From contig CAJXNP010000026.1 in assembly GCA_913057175.1 (NCBI GenBank), positions 1 through 64,000 of the forward strand: a stretch of DNA of 64,000 nucleotides. The letters are read 5' to 3'. The notes under the pieces were generated by a model that saw only the letters and a list, made by a program, of their open reading frames with translations, searched no databases and was not told where the DNA came from. Source of the stretch: an uncultured Cytophagales bacterium (GTDB lineage Bacteria > Bacteroidota > Bacteroidia > Cytophagales > Cyclobacteriaceae). Numbering within the stretch: position 1 is the stretch's first letter; each line of letters opens with the position of its first letter. Below, piece by piece: positions 16,555 through 25,571 of this stretch. A program made the position numbers and the translations under genes.

Positions 16555-19161
16555 ATGCGTAACCATGCTGGAATGAAACTACTCGAACGGGAATCTGCAC
16601 TTCAAACCCTGGATGAATTATACAATGAAATCAAAAATGGAACAGGAAGAACTGCTTTCGTCCTGGGGGAAGCAGGAATTGGAAAAACAACCCTTGTCCG
16701 CGCTTTCAAAGAAAAGGTTAAGAAAGATCTGACCATTTTAACCGGAACTTGCGATTCCCTTATTTCACCTCGTCCGCTTGGCCCACTTTATGACATTGCT
16801 TCGCAACTATCTACTGATTTCAGGGAATTCCTAAAATCAGAAAACGACCGCTCGGAATTATACTCAACCTTCATTGAACAGTTAAAAAACATCCGCCGTC
16901 CTGTCCTTTTGATCATCGAAGATCTCCATTGGGCTGATGAAGCTACCCTGGACCTTATGAAATTTTTAACAAGACGTATCGATCAAATCAACTGTCTGTT
17001 ACTGATTACGTACCGTGATGATGAAGTTCCATCGGACCATCCTCTGCGAAGCATCCTGGGCGAAATTCCAACTCACGTTTCAAGGAAAATAAAGCTTAAC
17101 CGGCTTTCGCCAAACAGTGTACAAGAGCTTTCAAGAAACACTTCCTTTAATCCGGAAGCAGTTTTTAAGTTGACTGACGGCAATCCATTCTATGTCAATG
17201 AAGTACTTGCCAGCTATAGTGATGGGATTCCTGAAAACATCAAAGATTCCATTCTGAGTGTTTTTTACAAACAAAATAAAGAAACCCAAAAACTGTGGGA
17301 GTTAATCTCCATCATGCCCGGAAGGTTAAGCCTGAAAATGTTACAGAAAGTTCTTCTGCATTTTCAAATTGAATTAGACAATCCAACCAATAATGGCGTG
17401 CTAAGATACGAAGGAGAAAATCTTGTATTCAAACATGAATTATATCGCCAGGCAATTGAAGATTCTCTAGATCCAATAAAAAGGGTACAGCTCAACCAAA
17501 AAGTACTGGAAGTCTTGTTGCCCAATAAAGATGAAATAGACCTGGCCATGATTGTTCATCATGCTAAAAACTCCGACAACAGATCTTTAGTAGCAGAGTT
17601 TGCCCCACTTGCCGCTCAAAATGCTGCCCAGCATGGCGCCCATATCCAGGCAGCAGACCTGTACAAAATGGCTATCAACTTTACGAAAGCCCCAGGCGAA
17701 ATAATGGCCGATCTCTATGAAAAATATGCCTACGAATGTTACCTGACTAACCGGACAAAAAAAGCAATCGAATCACAATTGGAAGCATTGAAAATCTGGC
17801 AGGAACTTGGAGATCGAATTAAAACCGGATCATCAATGAGGATCCTTTCCAGGTTGAATTGGTTTGAAGGGAAAAAGGAGCTTGCCGAAGAATATGGCTT
17901 GAAGGCTATAAAGGAGCTGGAAAATGGATTTCCACTAAATGAAAGAGCCAAAGCCTATTCCAATTACTCACAATTGAAAATGCTCGCCGGAGAAAAAGAA
18001 CAGACCCTGTTGTATGGTAAAAAAGCGATTGATCTTGCTAAAAAAATAGATGATGAAGAGATCTATTGCCACGCATTGAACAACATTGGCGCGGTTAAAT
18101 TCAATTATGATCGAAATGGTGGCAAAGAGCTATACCAAAGTCTGGAAATTGCGCTAAATAATAAGTTTCATGAACATGTAGCCAGGGCTTACACCAATAT
18201 TGCCAGTATATCGATCAATCACCGGTTGTACGATAAGGGGATCGATGCACTAACCAAAGGAATCGATTATTGTGCTGAAAGGGATCTTGACTCATGGCAT
18301 TATTATATGTTGTCGTGGAAAGCACGTTATCATTTTGAAACAGGGGAATGGAAAGAAGCTGAATCAATATGTGAAAAATTACTGGGCAATCCCAACCACC
18401 CTCCTATTGTCCGGGTAACTGCGTTGGCGATTATGGGAAGTTTATTAATTAGAAAGGGGAAATTAAAGGATTTTTCCCTTTTAAACGAGGCTAAAGAAAT
18501 TGCCCTCTCAACAAAAGAACTTCAGCGAATCATTCCAGTAACCCTCGTTTTTCTTGAATATGCATGGATGAATAAAAATATTGAAATAGCTAAAGAATTG
18601 ACGGAAGCTTCTCTACAAGCATTGGAAAAAAATTTCGTTCAATACCACTTTAGTGAACTGGCTTACTGGATGGATTTGAATAAAATGAAATACGATCATT
18701 CCAAACCCTTTTCACAAATTTTTGAAGCTGATCTGAAAAATAATTGGAAGCTAGCTGCACAAAACTGGTCAGAATTGAATTGTCCGTTTGAGCAGGCGCT
18801 GGCACTTTTCAGGGGAGATGAAAAAGCCGTCAAGGAAACATTTGTGATATTGGACCAGTTGGGAGCCAAAGGAACCATTGAATTTTTAAAATCAGAATTA
18901 AGAGCAAAAGGTCATAAATCCATACCGCGGGGCCCCAGGGAAAGTACAAAGAACAATCCCGCTTATCTGACTCAAAGGCAAATAGATGTTTTGAACCTGC
19001 TCCGTGAGGAACTTTCCAATGCTGAAATTGCCGAAAGATTGTTCATCTCTGCCAAAACTGTTGACCATCACATTTCAGCAATACTTTCGAAATTGAATGT
19101 TCATTCGCGAAGTAAGGCTGTTGAGGAAGCAGAAAAATTGGGGGTTATTCACATGCAATAG
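16555..19161 (+). CDS. LuxR-family regulator with AAA ATPase and TPR-like region (LAL/MalT type)
   Basis: About 868 residues from ATG 16555; ATG 16573 (MKLLERESALQTL) is equally plausible, while the TTG at 16525 lies only 20 bp past the repeat element. Order: AAA ATPase with Walker A GEAGIGKTTL and Walker B LLIIEDLHWAD, arm domain with TYRDDEVPSDHPL, a long helical TPR-like region (about 360-780), then a GerE/LuxR HTH (LTQRQIDVLNLLREELSNAE and onward to LNVHSRSKA). This is the large ATP-binding LuxR class, which senses a ligand and switches on transcription. The flanking DUF4242 genes may be targets, but that is inference. Confidence 0.88.
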   Translation: MRNHAGMKLLERESALQTLDELYNEIKNGTGRTAFVLGEAGIGKTTLVRAFKEKVKKDLTILTGTCDSLISPRPLGPLYDIASQLSTDFREFLKSENDRSELYSTFIEQLKNIRRPVLLIIEDLHWADEATLDLMKFLTRRIDQINCLLLITYRDDEVPSDHPLRSILGEIPTHVSRKIKLNRLSPNSVQELSRNTSFNPEAVFKLTDGNPFYVNEVLASYSDGIPENIKDSILSVFYKQNKETQKLWELISIMPGRLSLKMLQKVLLHFQIELDNPTNNGVLRYEGENLVFKHELYRQAIEDSLDPIKRVQLNQKVLEVLLPNKDEIDLAMIVHHAKNSDNRSLVAEFAPLAAQNAAQHGAHIQAADLYKMAINFTKAPGEIMADLYEKYAYECYLTNRTKKAIESQLEALKIWQELGDRIKTGSSMRILSRLNWFEGKKELAEEYGLKAIKELENGFPLNERAKAYSNYSQLKMLAGEKEQTLLYGKKAIDLAKKIDDEEIYCHALNNIGAVKFNYDRNGGKELYQSLEIALNNKFHEHVARAYTNIASISINHRLYDKGIDALTKGIDYCAERDLDSWHYYMLSWKARYHFETGEWKEAESICEKLLGNPNHPPIVRVTALAIMGSLLIRKGKLKDFSLLNEAKEIALSTKELQRIIPVTLVFLEYAWMNKNIEIAKELTEASLQALEKNFVQYHFSELAYWMDLNKMKYDHSKPFSQIFEADLKNNWKLAAQNWSELNCPFEQALALFRGDEKAVKETFVILDQLGAKGTIEFLKSELRAKGHKSIPRGPRESTKNNPAYLTQRQIDVLNLLREELSNAEIAERLFISAKTVDHHISAILSKLNVHSRSKAVEEAEKLGVIHMQ

Positions 19162-19303
19162 GATAGATGACCAACTTGGTGAAAGAGTCCAAATTATCCA
19201 TGATACCATTCAATTATTTTTAGTGAAAGACGCACATTAAAACCCTATTCTAACAAAAATTTCAATCAATCCACCTCTTGTTCTTCCCTGATTTTAAGTT
19301 AGT

Positions 19304-19330
19304 AAAAAAATCCCTCCGGGATGGAGGGAT
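19304..19330 (-). terminator. Rho-independent terminator for the small minus-strand gene
   Basis: Read on the minus strand, ATCCCTCC-n5-GGAGGGAT (19330 to 19310) is followed at once by TTTTTTT. It lies about 43 bp after the stop of the ORF at 19373-19660. On the plus strand there is no T-run, so the direction is clear. Confidence 0.8.
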
Positions 19331-19372
19331 GGCAATGGATGGAACATACACTTTGGTTTTGGTATTTGACGT

Positions 19373-19660
19373 CTATGTACGAAAAATCGGGAATGAATTG
19401 ATGTAATTTTTATATTCCAGGTGCCTGGTTAATTCTCTTACTTTTTCAATCCGATTATTAATATCCTGGTAATAAGTGAAAATCTCGTTGACCCTATTTG
19501 CAAAATAACTTTGATGATACGAGTTCGAAACATTCATTGGATGTCTTGAAAACATATCACCCAAATTGGTTTCAGGTTGATCTTCAATTAATCGATTTGA
19601 TAAGTTGGTTTCATTCTGAAATGAATTTTCAGAATGAACAATTTGGTTATCAGTTTTCAT
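19373..19660 (-). CDS. Small protein of unknown function
   Basis: 95 residues, charged and Asn-rich, with no signal peptide and no recognised domain. The C-terminal half (FANRVNEIFTYYQDINNRIE, then KVRELTRHLEYKNYI) is predicted helical. The main reason to accept it as a gene is the intrinsic terminator placed just downstream in the right orientation. It lies between the LuxR-type gene and arsR, transcribed against both. Confidence 0.5.
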   Translation of the reverse strand: MKTDNQIVHSENSFQNETNLSNRLIEDQPETNLGDMFSRHPMNVSNSYHQSYFANRVNEIFTYYQDINNRIEKVRELTRHLEYKNYINSFPIFRT

Positions 19661-19875
19661 TGTGGTTGTATGGACTAACGTTGAAAATCATGTTGCTGAC
19701 TGAGAAAAGGGATGACAATATAGCAAGCTTATATATCCTAAAAGATACCTGAGTTTTAAGTATCCGTTAACTTTAAAAGTCCAATATTACCAGACACTTA
19801 ACAATAACTTCATCTAAAATTTACATTAAAAATTGAAAGATAATACCTCATTCATCATAATATTGCGATGTAACA

Positions 19876-20208
19876 ATGGGTATTACAAAAACACAAAATT
19901 TCACGGACGAACAAAATGAGCTGGCCTTGTTGGGCAAAGCATTCTCCCACCCTGCGAGGATTGCAATTATTATGCATTTGCTCAAATCCCAACAATGTAT
20001 TAACAGCCATTTGATCGAAGAGCTGGGCCTGGCGCAGGCAACGATATCCCAGCATTTGAAAGAATTAAAAACCATTGGGATCATACAGGGAACAGTCGAA
20101 GGAACAAGCATGAATTATTGCATCAATCCTGTGTGCTGGAATGCCTTAAAAAAAAAATTCAATGAACTGTTTGACCAGTTTGAAGACCCAACAGGCAATT
20201 GCTGTTAA
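19876..20208 (+). CDS. ArsR/SmtB family transcriptional regulator
   Basis: 110 residues. Winged HTH with LALLGKAFSHPARIAIIMHLL, recognition helix region LAQATISQHLKELKTIGIIQG and the wing TVEGTSMNYCINP. It ends in GNCC, so metal(loid) sensing by cysteines (the C-terminal CC and Cys in YCINPVC) is possible, but the classical ELCVCDL site of ArsR is not present (LKSQQCINSH instead). It is 17 bp upstream of the arsenate-reductase-like gene, which it probably controls. Confidence 0.88.
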   Translation: MGITKTQNFTDEQNELALLGKAFSHPARIAIIMHLLKSQQCINSHLIEELGLAQATISQHLKELKTIGIIQGTVEGTSMNYCINPVCWNALKKKFNELFDQFEDPTGNCC

Positions 20209-20225
20209 CTAAAATCTTAATTGAT

Positions 20226-20933
20226 ATGAAACTGATTTTATTGATTATTTCATCATCCGTTTTAACTACGCTGACCTTAACTTCTATGAATTCCATAAAA
20301 ATGAATACAAAAGTGAATTTCAACCCGGAAATAAGATCTTACCTGGAAACTGTCCAAAATGGTTTTGACAATATTCCTGAAGAAAGAAAAGAACAACTGG
20401 AAGAAATAGCATCATTTGTCAAAATGAAAGTTGATGAGAAGGAATCCGCCAATTTGCTTTTCATCTGTACACACAACAGCCGGAGAAGCCATATGGGACA
20501 GTTATGGGCAAAAGTTGCTGCAGATTATTATGGCATTAAGGGTGTCAACACCTTTTCCGGAGGTACAGAAGCTACTGCTTTTAATCCCCGGGCTGTTGCC
20601 TCCATGGAAAGGGCAGGTTTTGAAATTTCGAAAACCAATGATAGCAAGAACCCAGTCTATTTGGTAAAATATGCCTCCGATTTACCAGAGCAAAAAGCAT
20701 GGTCAAAGATCTATTCAGATCTTGATAATCCACAGGAAAATTTTGCTGCAATTATGACCTGCTCGTCGGCTGACCGAAATTGTCCGATTGTACGGGGAGC
20801 ATCCGAGAGAATTGCCATTCCCTACGAAGATCCAAAAATAGCGGACGGTACACCCGAAGAGTCTGCCAGATATGATGAAAGATGCCTGCAAATTGCAACG
20901 GAGATGATGTACTGTTTTTCCAGAGCGAGATAA
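20226..20933 (+). CDS. Exported ArsC-like arsenate reductase / low-Mr tyrosine phosphatase family
   Basis: 235 residues from ATG 20226 (an earlier TTG overlaps arsR). Residues 1-20 are a signal-like hydrophobic segment. The catalytic CX5R loop is FICTHNSRRSH with Cys81 and Arg87. A second pair, Cys179 and Cys186 in MTCSSADRNCP, has the seven-residue spacing of the Cys82/Cys89 pair of thioredoxin-coupled ArsC, and YEDPKIADGTPEE matches the acid DP loop. Cytosolic ArsC usually has no N-terminal extension of about 75 residues or signal; an exported form is unusual. No arsenite pump lies nearby. Confidence 0.82.
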   Translation: MKLILLIISSSVLTTLTLTSMNSIKMNTKVNFNPEIRSYLETVQNGFDNIPEERKEQLEEIASFVKMKVDEKESANLLFICTHNSRRSHMGQLWAKVAADYYGIKGVNTFSGGTEATAFNPRAVASMERAGFEISKTNDSKNPVYLVKYASDLPEQKAWSKIYSDLDNPQENFAAIMTCSSADRNCPIVRGASERIAIPYEDPKIADGTPEESARYDERCLQIATEMMYCFSRAR

Positions 20934-20952
20934 TGATCGAATCGGTTACTTA

Positions 20953-23900
20953 CTATTTTTTGGTGGCTTTTAATTTCTTTGCCAAAACAGCTAGCTTTTC
21001 CTTTGTTTCTGTGTCGCTGGGATCAAGTTCAAGTCCCTTTTTATAGTTGGTAATGGCTTCTTCCAGCCTATTCATTTTTTCATATAGCTCTCCGAAATTA
21101 ACATAACTAATGGCGTCTTCAGGTTTTATTTCAACCGCTTTTTTAAGTTTTTTTTCTGCATCTGCAAAATTCCCCAGCTCGGTTTCAACTGCACCCAAAT
21201 TAGAAAAATATAAATAATTATCAGGATCAAGATCACTGGCCATTTCGAAGTTTTCCCTGGCCTTTAGCCAATCTTTTTGATCAAAATAGCATAAACCAAG
21301 ACCATTGAAGGCTTCCGGTGATTTTGGGTTCAACTTTATGGATTTTTTAATACTATTGATCGCACTTTTAACATGTCCGGCGTGATTTTGATTTTTACCC
21401 AGTGAAAACCACGCCTTATCATCATCGGGTTTCAGATCTATTGTCTTCTTAAAATTGACGATAGCTTCCTCATAATTTTGGAGAATTTCTTCGATCACTC
21501 CGATATCATAATAGTACAATTCATTGTCCGGATCAATTTCGATCAGTTTTTTATAAATATCTTTTGCCAGATCGTATTTTTCCATTCTCATATAAACTCC
21601 CGACAATCTGATAAGCGCATTTTCATAGGCAGGATTTAAGTTGATAGCTTTTTGGTAGTACTCTATTGCTTTTTTATCATCATTTTCCTTTTCCTCAATA
21701 AGACCCAGATCGTGGTAATTCTCTGCATTAGATGGGTCTAATTCAGCAAGCCTGACATATACCTCTCTTGCTTTTGAGTAATTCTTCTGGTCATAGTAGA
21801 TCGTAGCCATTCGCAAGTAAGAATTCTCATACTGGGGATTAACCTCGGTAGCTTTTTGAAAGTATTCAATGGCTCCTTCAAAATTTTTATCAACCTCGTT
21901 AATCAGCCCAAGATTATGGTAGGAATAGTAGAAGCCAGGATCAACCCCAATCGCTTTCAAATAGTTTTCCCTTGCCTTTGCATAATCTTTACGGGCATAG
22001 TAAATATTTCCGACGTCATTAAAAGTTACAGCTGAAAAGGCGTTCAATTCCAGGGATCTTTCATAATAATCAAGCGCTGAATCAAGATTACCCAGGGCCT
22101 TATCCACCAATCCAATGTTGCGAAGCGCATAATCCGCCTGGGGATTCAGCTCAATAGTTTTAACATAGCATTCCCTTGCCTTTTCATATTCCCGGATATC
22201 ATAAAATTTATTGCCTAATTCAGTGAACAAACCTGCATTGTAGGGATCGAAATTTAATTTCGTTATATACTGATAAGCCTCATCCAATTTACCCTGCCTT
22301 TCAAAATTATCTAGTAAATAAGTTACCGATGTATAATCGTTTGGATCAACGCTGAGTATTTTTTTCAGATCTTCATTGGATTTTTCGTACTCTTTCAAAT
22401 AATAATATGCATCAGACCTGGATTTATAAACATCAAGGAAGCTGGAAGTTCTTAAGGTGTCTGTAACAGATTCCTCAGCCTTATTATAGCTTTCAATTGC
22501 ACTTTTATAGTCCCGGATGACAATATATGCGTCTCCAAGTTTTTTATATAAATCAAGCAGTTTCTGGTCATCCCTGGTAAAAGTTTCAGCGCCAGATTTT
22601 CCAACACTCTTTTCATCTGATTTTTTCCGCTTACTACTTTCAGCAAGATCTTCTCTTTTCACCTCCTTTTCATTGGTTTGACTTACTCCATTGGTCAACC
22701 TCCCAATCTCCCGCAAAAGTTCGTTAATGGTTTGCATTGATACATCATCAGAATGACTTTCAGTACCCAATCGTTGATCTTTGGCTTGCTGAATGGTCTG
22801 GACCAGGTAGTCATGTGTTATCTCAAAAATGGACTCCCCGTAGACATCATAATCCTTTTTAAGGATCCTTGCAGATACCAATTCTTTCAAAATTTCTACC
22901 ATTTCCTCTCCGTAATCATCCCTGATAGCAACCTGGTGATAGGGTATCCGACGGTTGTTGGACAGCATCCTCTCCTCGACCAGGGTCCTGACGTTGATCC
23001 TTTCCTCATCGGTAAGAGGTCGTCCGCTGACGGTTAAATGTCTGATACAATCCATGTAATACCCATTAATGATCTCGCGCGGATTTTCAATCTCATGCTT
23101 TTCGATGATTTTATCCTCATCTCCCGGAAGGACCTTTTGCTCGATATGGGAACAAATTGCCTGCAAGCTAAATGGTTCAACCCTGCGAATTTCAAATTCA
23201 CTATCCGGATCATCGGTATGAGAGGACAATACTTCGAAAATATACTCTTTCGTTGTCTCAGCAATTTTAAACCTGCTGCTCAAAAAATGATCACCAGGAT
23301 GCTGAGAAGGGCCTTCCATCGCCTGGAAAGCAGCTTCCTTTTGCAAGGCCAGCAGTTCATAAGAATTTTGTAGAATATGTGGGCTGGCCTTTTTAAGCCG
23401 GGTAATCAGGTGAAGCCGATCTGAACGAATGGCAAAAAGAAATTTTACAGGAATGGGGGTATACAATATGCGGGAAATTTCTTTTGGCGTCGAGCTAGCA
23501 CGCATGTTTTCGTCTTTCTGAACTGACTCGGGAATATATTGTCCGATGATGGGCTGCAACTCCCTGACTAATTGATCAATCTGCCCTTCCGGATAGGTAA
23601 ATATCTCCTCGGCCTGGTCAAATATCAGTAATAAAACCTGGCGTTTATTTTCCCGTGTTTGCAGAAACTGAAATTGTTTAAATAAATACCACAATGAATT
23701 TTTGAGACTTTCTGTTCGGAGATCCAAAAATGCATCATCCATATTGACAATTTTTCTAATAACCGTGGTGATCCTGTCACAGAGGGTATTTTTGCTGGCG
23801 TCGTAAGGTTTCGGATTAACATTAACCGGAATGTATGCAGGAATTTGATTTTCACTTTCAGATTCCTGCTGAAGTAAGGCAGGTATTAAACCCGCCTGGA

Positions 23901-24063
23901 TAAGGGATGATTTGCCCGTTCCGGACCTTCCAAATAATAGAGTGGTAGGATTGACAATGACCGAAGTTTTCAATTGTGCAATATCTTCGTCTCTGCCAAA
24001 AAAAACGGATGATTCATTCGCTGTAAAAGATTTGGGACCAGGGAATCTGTATTGTTTATCCAT
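20953..24063 (-). CDS. nSTAND-type ATPase fused to a long TPR array
   Basis: 1036 residues. The N-terminal FGRDEDIAQL (22-31) precedes Walker A GRSGTGKS (45-52), a Walker B-like LLLIFDQAEEIF (144-155) with the DQxEE motif of nSTAND1, the sensor-like AIRSDRLHLI, and EPFSLQAICSHIEQ. A disordered charged linker (about 440-500) leads to some 15 TPRs to residue 1030. STAND ATPases oligomerise when their repeat domain binds a trigger. It is the last gene of the operon, 7 bp after the protease gene, and is probably the sensor that activates it. No effector domain of its own is visible. Confidence 0.85.
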   Translation of the reverse strand: MDKQYRFPGPKSFTANESSVFFGRDEDIAQLKTSVIVNPTTLLFGRSGTGKSSLIQAGLIPALLQQESESENQIPAYIPVNVNPKPYDASKNTLCDRITTVIRKIVNMDDAFLDLRTESLKNSLWYLFKQFQFLQTRENKRQVLLLIFDQAEEIFTYPEGQIDQLVRELQPIIGQYIPESVQKDENMRASSTPKEISRILYTPIPVKFLFAIRSDRLHLITRLKKASPHILQNSYELLALQKEAAFQAMEGPSQHPGDHFLSSRFKIAETTKEYIFEVLSSHTDDPDSEFEIRRVEPFSLQAICSHIEQKVLPGDEDKIIEKHEIENPREIINGYYMDCIRHLTVSGRPLTDEERINVRTLVEERMLSNNRRIPYHQVAIRDDYGEEMVEILKELVSARILKKDYDVYGESIFEITHDYLVQTIQQAKDQRLGTESHSDDVSMQTINELLREIGRLTNGVSQTNEKEVKREDLAESSKRKKSDEKSVGKSGAETFTRDDQKLLDLYKKLGDAYIVIRDYKSAIESYNKAEESVTDTLRTSSFLDVYKSRSDAYYYLKEYEKSNEDLKKILSVDPNDYTSVTYLLDNFERQGKLDEAYQYITKLNFDPYNAGLFTELGNKFYDIREYEKARECYVKTIELNPQADYALRNIGLVDKALGNLDSALDYYERSLELNAFSAVTFNDVGNIYYARKDYAKARENYLKAIGVDPGFYYSYHNLGLINEVDKNFEGAIEYFQKATEVNPQYENSYLRMATIYYDQKNYSKAREVYVRLAELDPSNAENYHDLGLIEEKENDDKKAIEYYQKAINLNPAYENALIRLSGVYMRMEKYDLAKDIYKKLIEIDPDNELYYYDIGVIEEILQNYEEAIVNFKKTIDLKPDDDKAWFSLGKNQNHAGHVKSAINSIKKSIKLNPKSPEAFNGLGLCYFDQKDWLKARENFEMASDLDPDNYLYFSNLGAVETELGNFADAEKKLKKAVEIKPEDAISYVNFGELYEKMNRLEEAITNYKKGLELDPSDTETKEKLAVLAKKLKATKK

Positions 24064-24070
24064 GTGTTCG

Positions 24071-25570
24071 TTAGATAATATGTTCGTCCCGGACTTTTGC
24101 TTTTTCGTACACCTTTCCTTCCTTGTATAATATCGGAATGCCGTGAAACTCTCTTAACTTATCATTTGCTGAATTTTTAATAGCAAGTTTCCCCACGTTA
24201 AAAGCGTATTCAAAATTCTGACTATCCTTAATAAAAGCCTCAAAGAAACCTTTCGTGAAAACATCGCTAACTTCTTCTAAAACTGTTGATTTCATTCCGA
24301 TGCAATAGGGTACGATTTTCGAGATTTCCATCGCCTGGACGTCGGATTTGCATGCAGAAAACACCACGCAATTGATTTGAGTATGTTCCTTTGCCAATTC
24401 CGAAATCATTTCCTTCAAGTCTTCAAGCGGCAGGTACTCCGATTTATCGTCTTTATCGTTCAGGATCAGTTGACCATCACTACTTCCATGGCAGTTGAAA
24501 TAAAGCATATTCGGATAATCTTTGTTCACCAGTGTCAGGATATCACCTCTTTTGACCTTGTAGTTTGGCCTCAGCAATTCGTAATAATCAGGGTTCAATG
24601 CTTCTTCTATGGACAGGAACTTTTCTCCTACTCTTAGAACCATTTTTCCTTCCGGTGATGCTGCAAGAAAAAGGATGCGATACTTGTCTATCTGTTTAGC
24701 ATCATTCACATCTATATTTGTGCCCTCGAGTGAACGAATATCCGTCAAAATGCCTTTCTCACGGCAAGCATTGAATAGATCATCGATGAATTTTTTTTCA
24801 TTTTCCGGAGAAAAATTCATTTTAAAGCTGGTCTTGTAATAATTTATTTTCGGGTCGAATAATTTCTTCTTATCCTTATAATCAAAAATCGCCATTCTAC
24901 TGAACGAGGTATTTTCCTGCCGGAATTTTTCTAGTAAATAAAAGATCAGCTTCAAATACCATTTGTCGTAGTTAAACCCAAGAAATAAAAAGCTGTTTGC
25001 TTCCTTAATGTGTTTCCTCAGATTTTGTTTTCCCTGGTCCTGGAAGATCTTGTCCAGGAAGGCAAAGAGGTTGTTAAAAGTAAAAATCAGACAATTGAAA
25101 TTTTCATAATGACCAAACAGGTTATAGATCATAGGTTTTTCCTTGGAAGTTTCCAAAGGCCCTTCATCAAACCCATCATATTTGTATTTACAAAAGCTGT
25201 AATCCTTTTTGATTTGATCAAATGCTTTAACCATTAGATTATCCGGCGAAAGCGAAATTATTGAGCTAAATGGAATTCTCGTCAGCTTTCGGTAGGATTC
25301 ACTTACATTTAATCCCTTGTAAAATTCACCCAGCTCATACATGATATCAAAGGTATCTTCATTGCTCTCATAAAAGAGAAATCCATCATCGCTTAAGTAA
25401 TGGCCTTTTGCAAGATCCTCGAATTTTTGGCTGATCAGATAGTCATGGATGCTCTCAGTGAAATCCACCTCTTCAGAATCGATATTAATAAATTCAGGAC
25501 CCAACACCAGGATGCATTTCATGCTGCTGCTTAGTCGGTTAACTAATCTATTGAAATCTTCATCTTTCAT
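24071..25570 (-). CDS. SIR2-like domain fused to CHAT caspase-like protease
   Basis: 499 residues. Residues 1-285 have the SIR2_2-like layout: CILVLGPEFIN, PFSSIISLSPDNLM, IYNLFGHYENFNCLIFTFNN and FLFLGFNYDKWYLKLIFYLL. The nucleotide-binding glycine loop and TTNxD are replaced, so NADase activity is doubtful. From about 297, RILFLAASPEGKMVLRVGEK opens a CHAT domain with His361 in YFNCHGSSDG and Cys407 in VVFSACKSD as the catalytic dyad. It starts 1 bp after the stop of the gasdermin-like gene. The natural role in this context is to cut and release the pore-forming partner. Confidence 0.82.
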   Translation of the reverse strand: MKDEDFNRLVNRLSSSMKCILVLGPEFINIDSEEVDFTESIHDYLISQKFEDLAKGHYLSDDGFLFYESNEDTFDIMYELGEFYKGLNVSESYRKLTRIPFSSIISLSPDNLMVKAFDQIKKDYSFCKYKYDGFDEGPLETSKEKPMIYNLFGHYENFNCLIFTFNNLFAFLDKIFQDQGKQNLRKHIKEANSFLFLGFNYDKWYLKLIFYLLEKFRQENTSFSRMAIFDYKDKKKLFDPKINYYKTSFKMNFSPENEKKFIDDLFNACREKGILTDIRSLEGTNIDVNDAKQIDKYRILFLAASPEGKMVLRVGEKFLSIEEALNPDYYELLRPNYKVKRGDILTLVNKDYPNMLYFNCHGSSDGQLILNDKDDKSEYLPLEDLKEMISELAKEHTQINCVVFSACKSDVQAMEISKIVPYCIGMKSTVLEEVSDVFTKGFFEAFIKDSQNFEYAFNVGKLAIKNSANDKLREFHGIPILYKEGKVYEKAKVRDEHII

Positions 25571-25571
25571 T

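Noticed and set aside
24071-25570. SIR2-like part as an active NAD-degrading defence effector (ThsA-type)
   Set aside because: The glycine loop and TTNxD motif are replaced, so I treat it as a non-enzymatic or divergent domain rather than a confirmed NADase.
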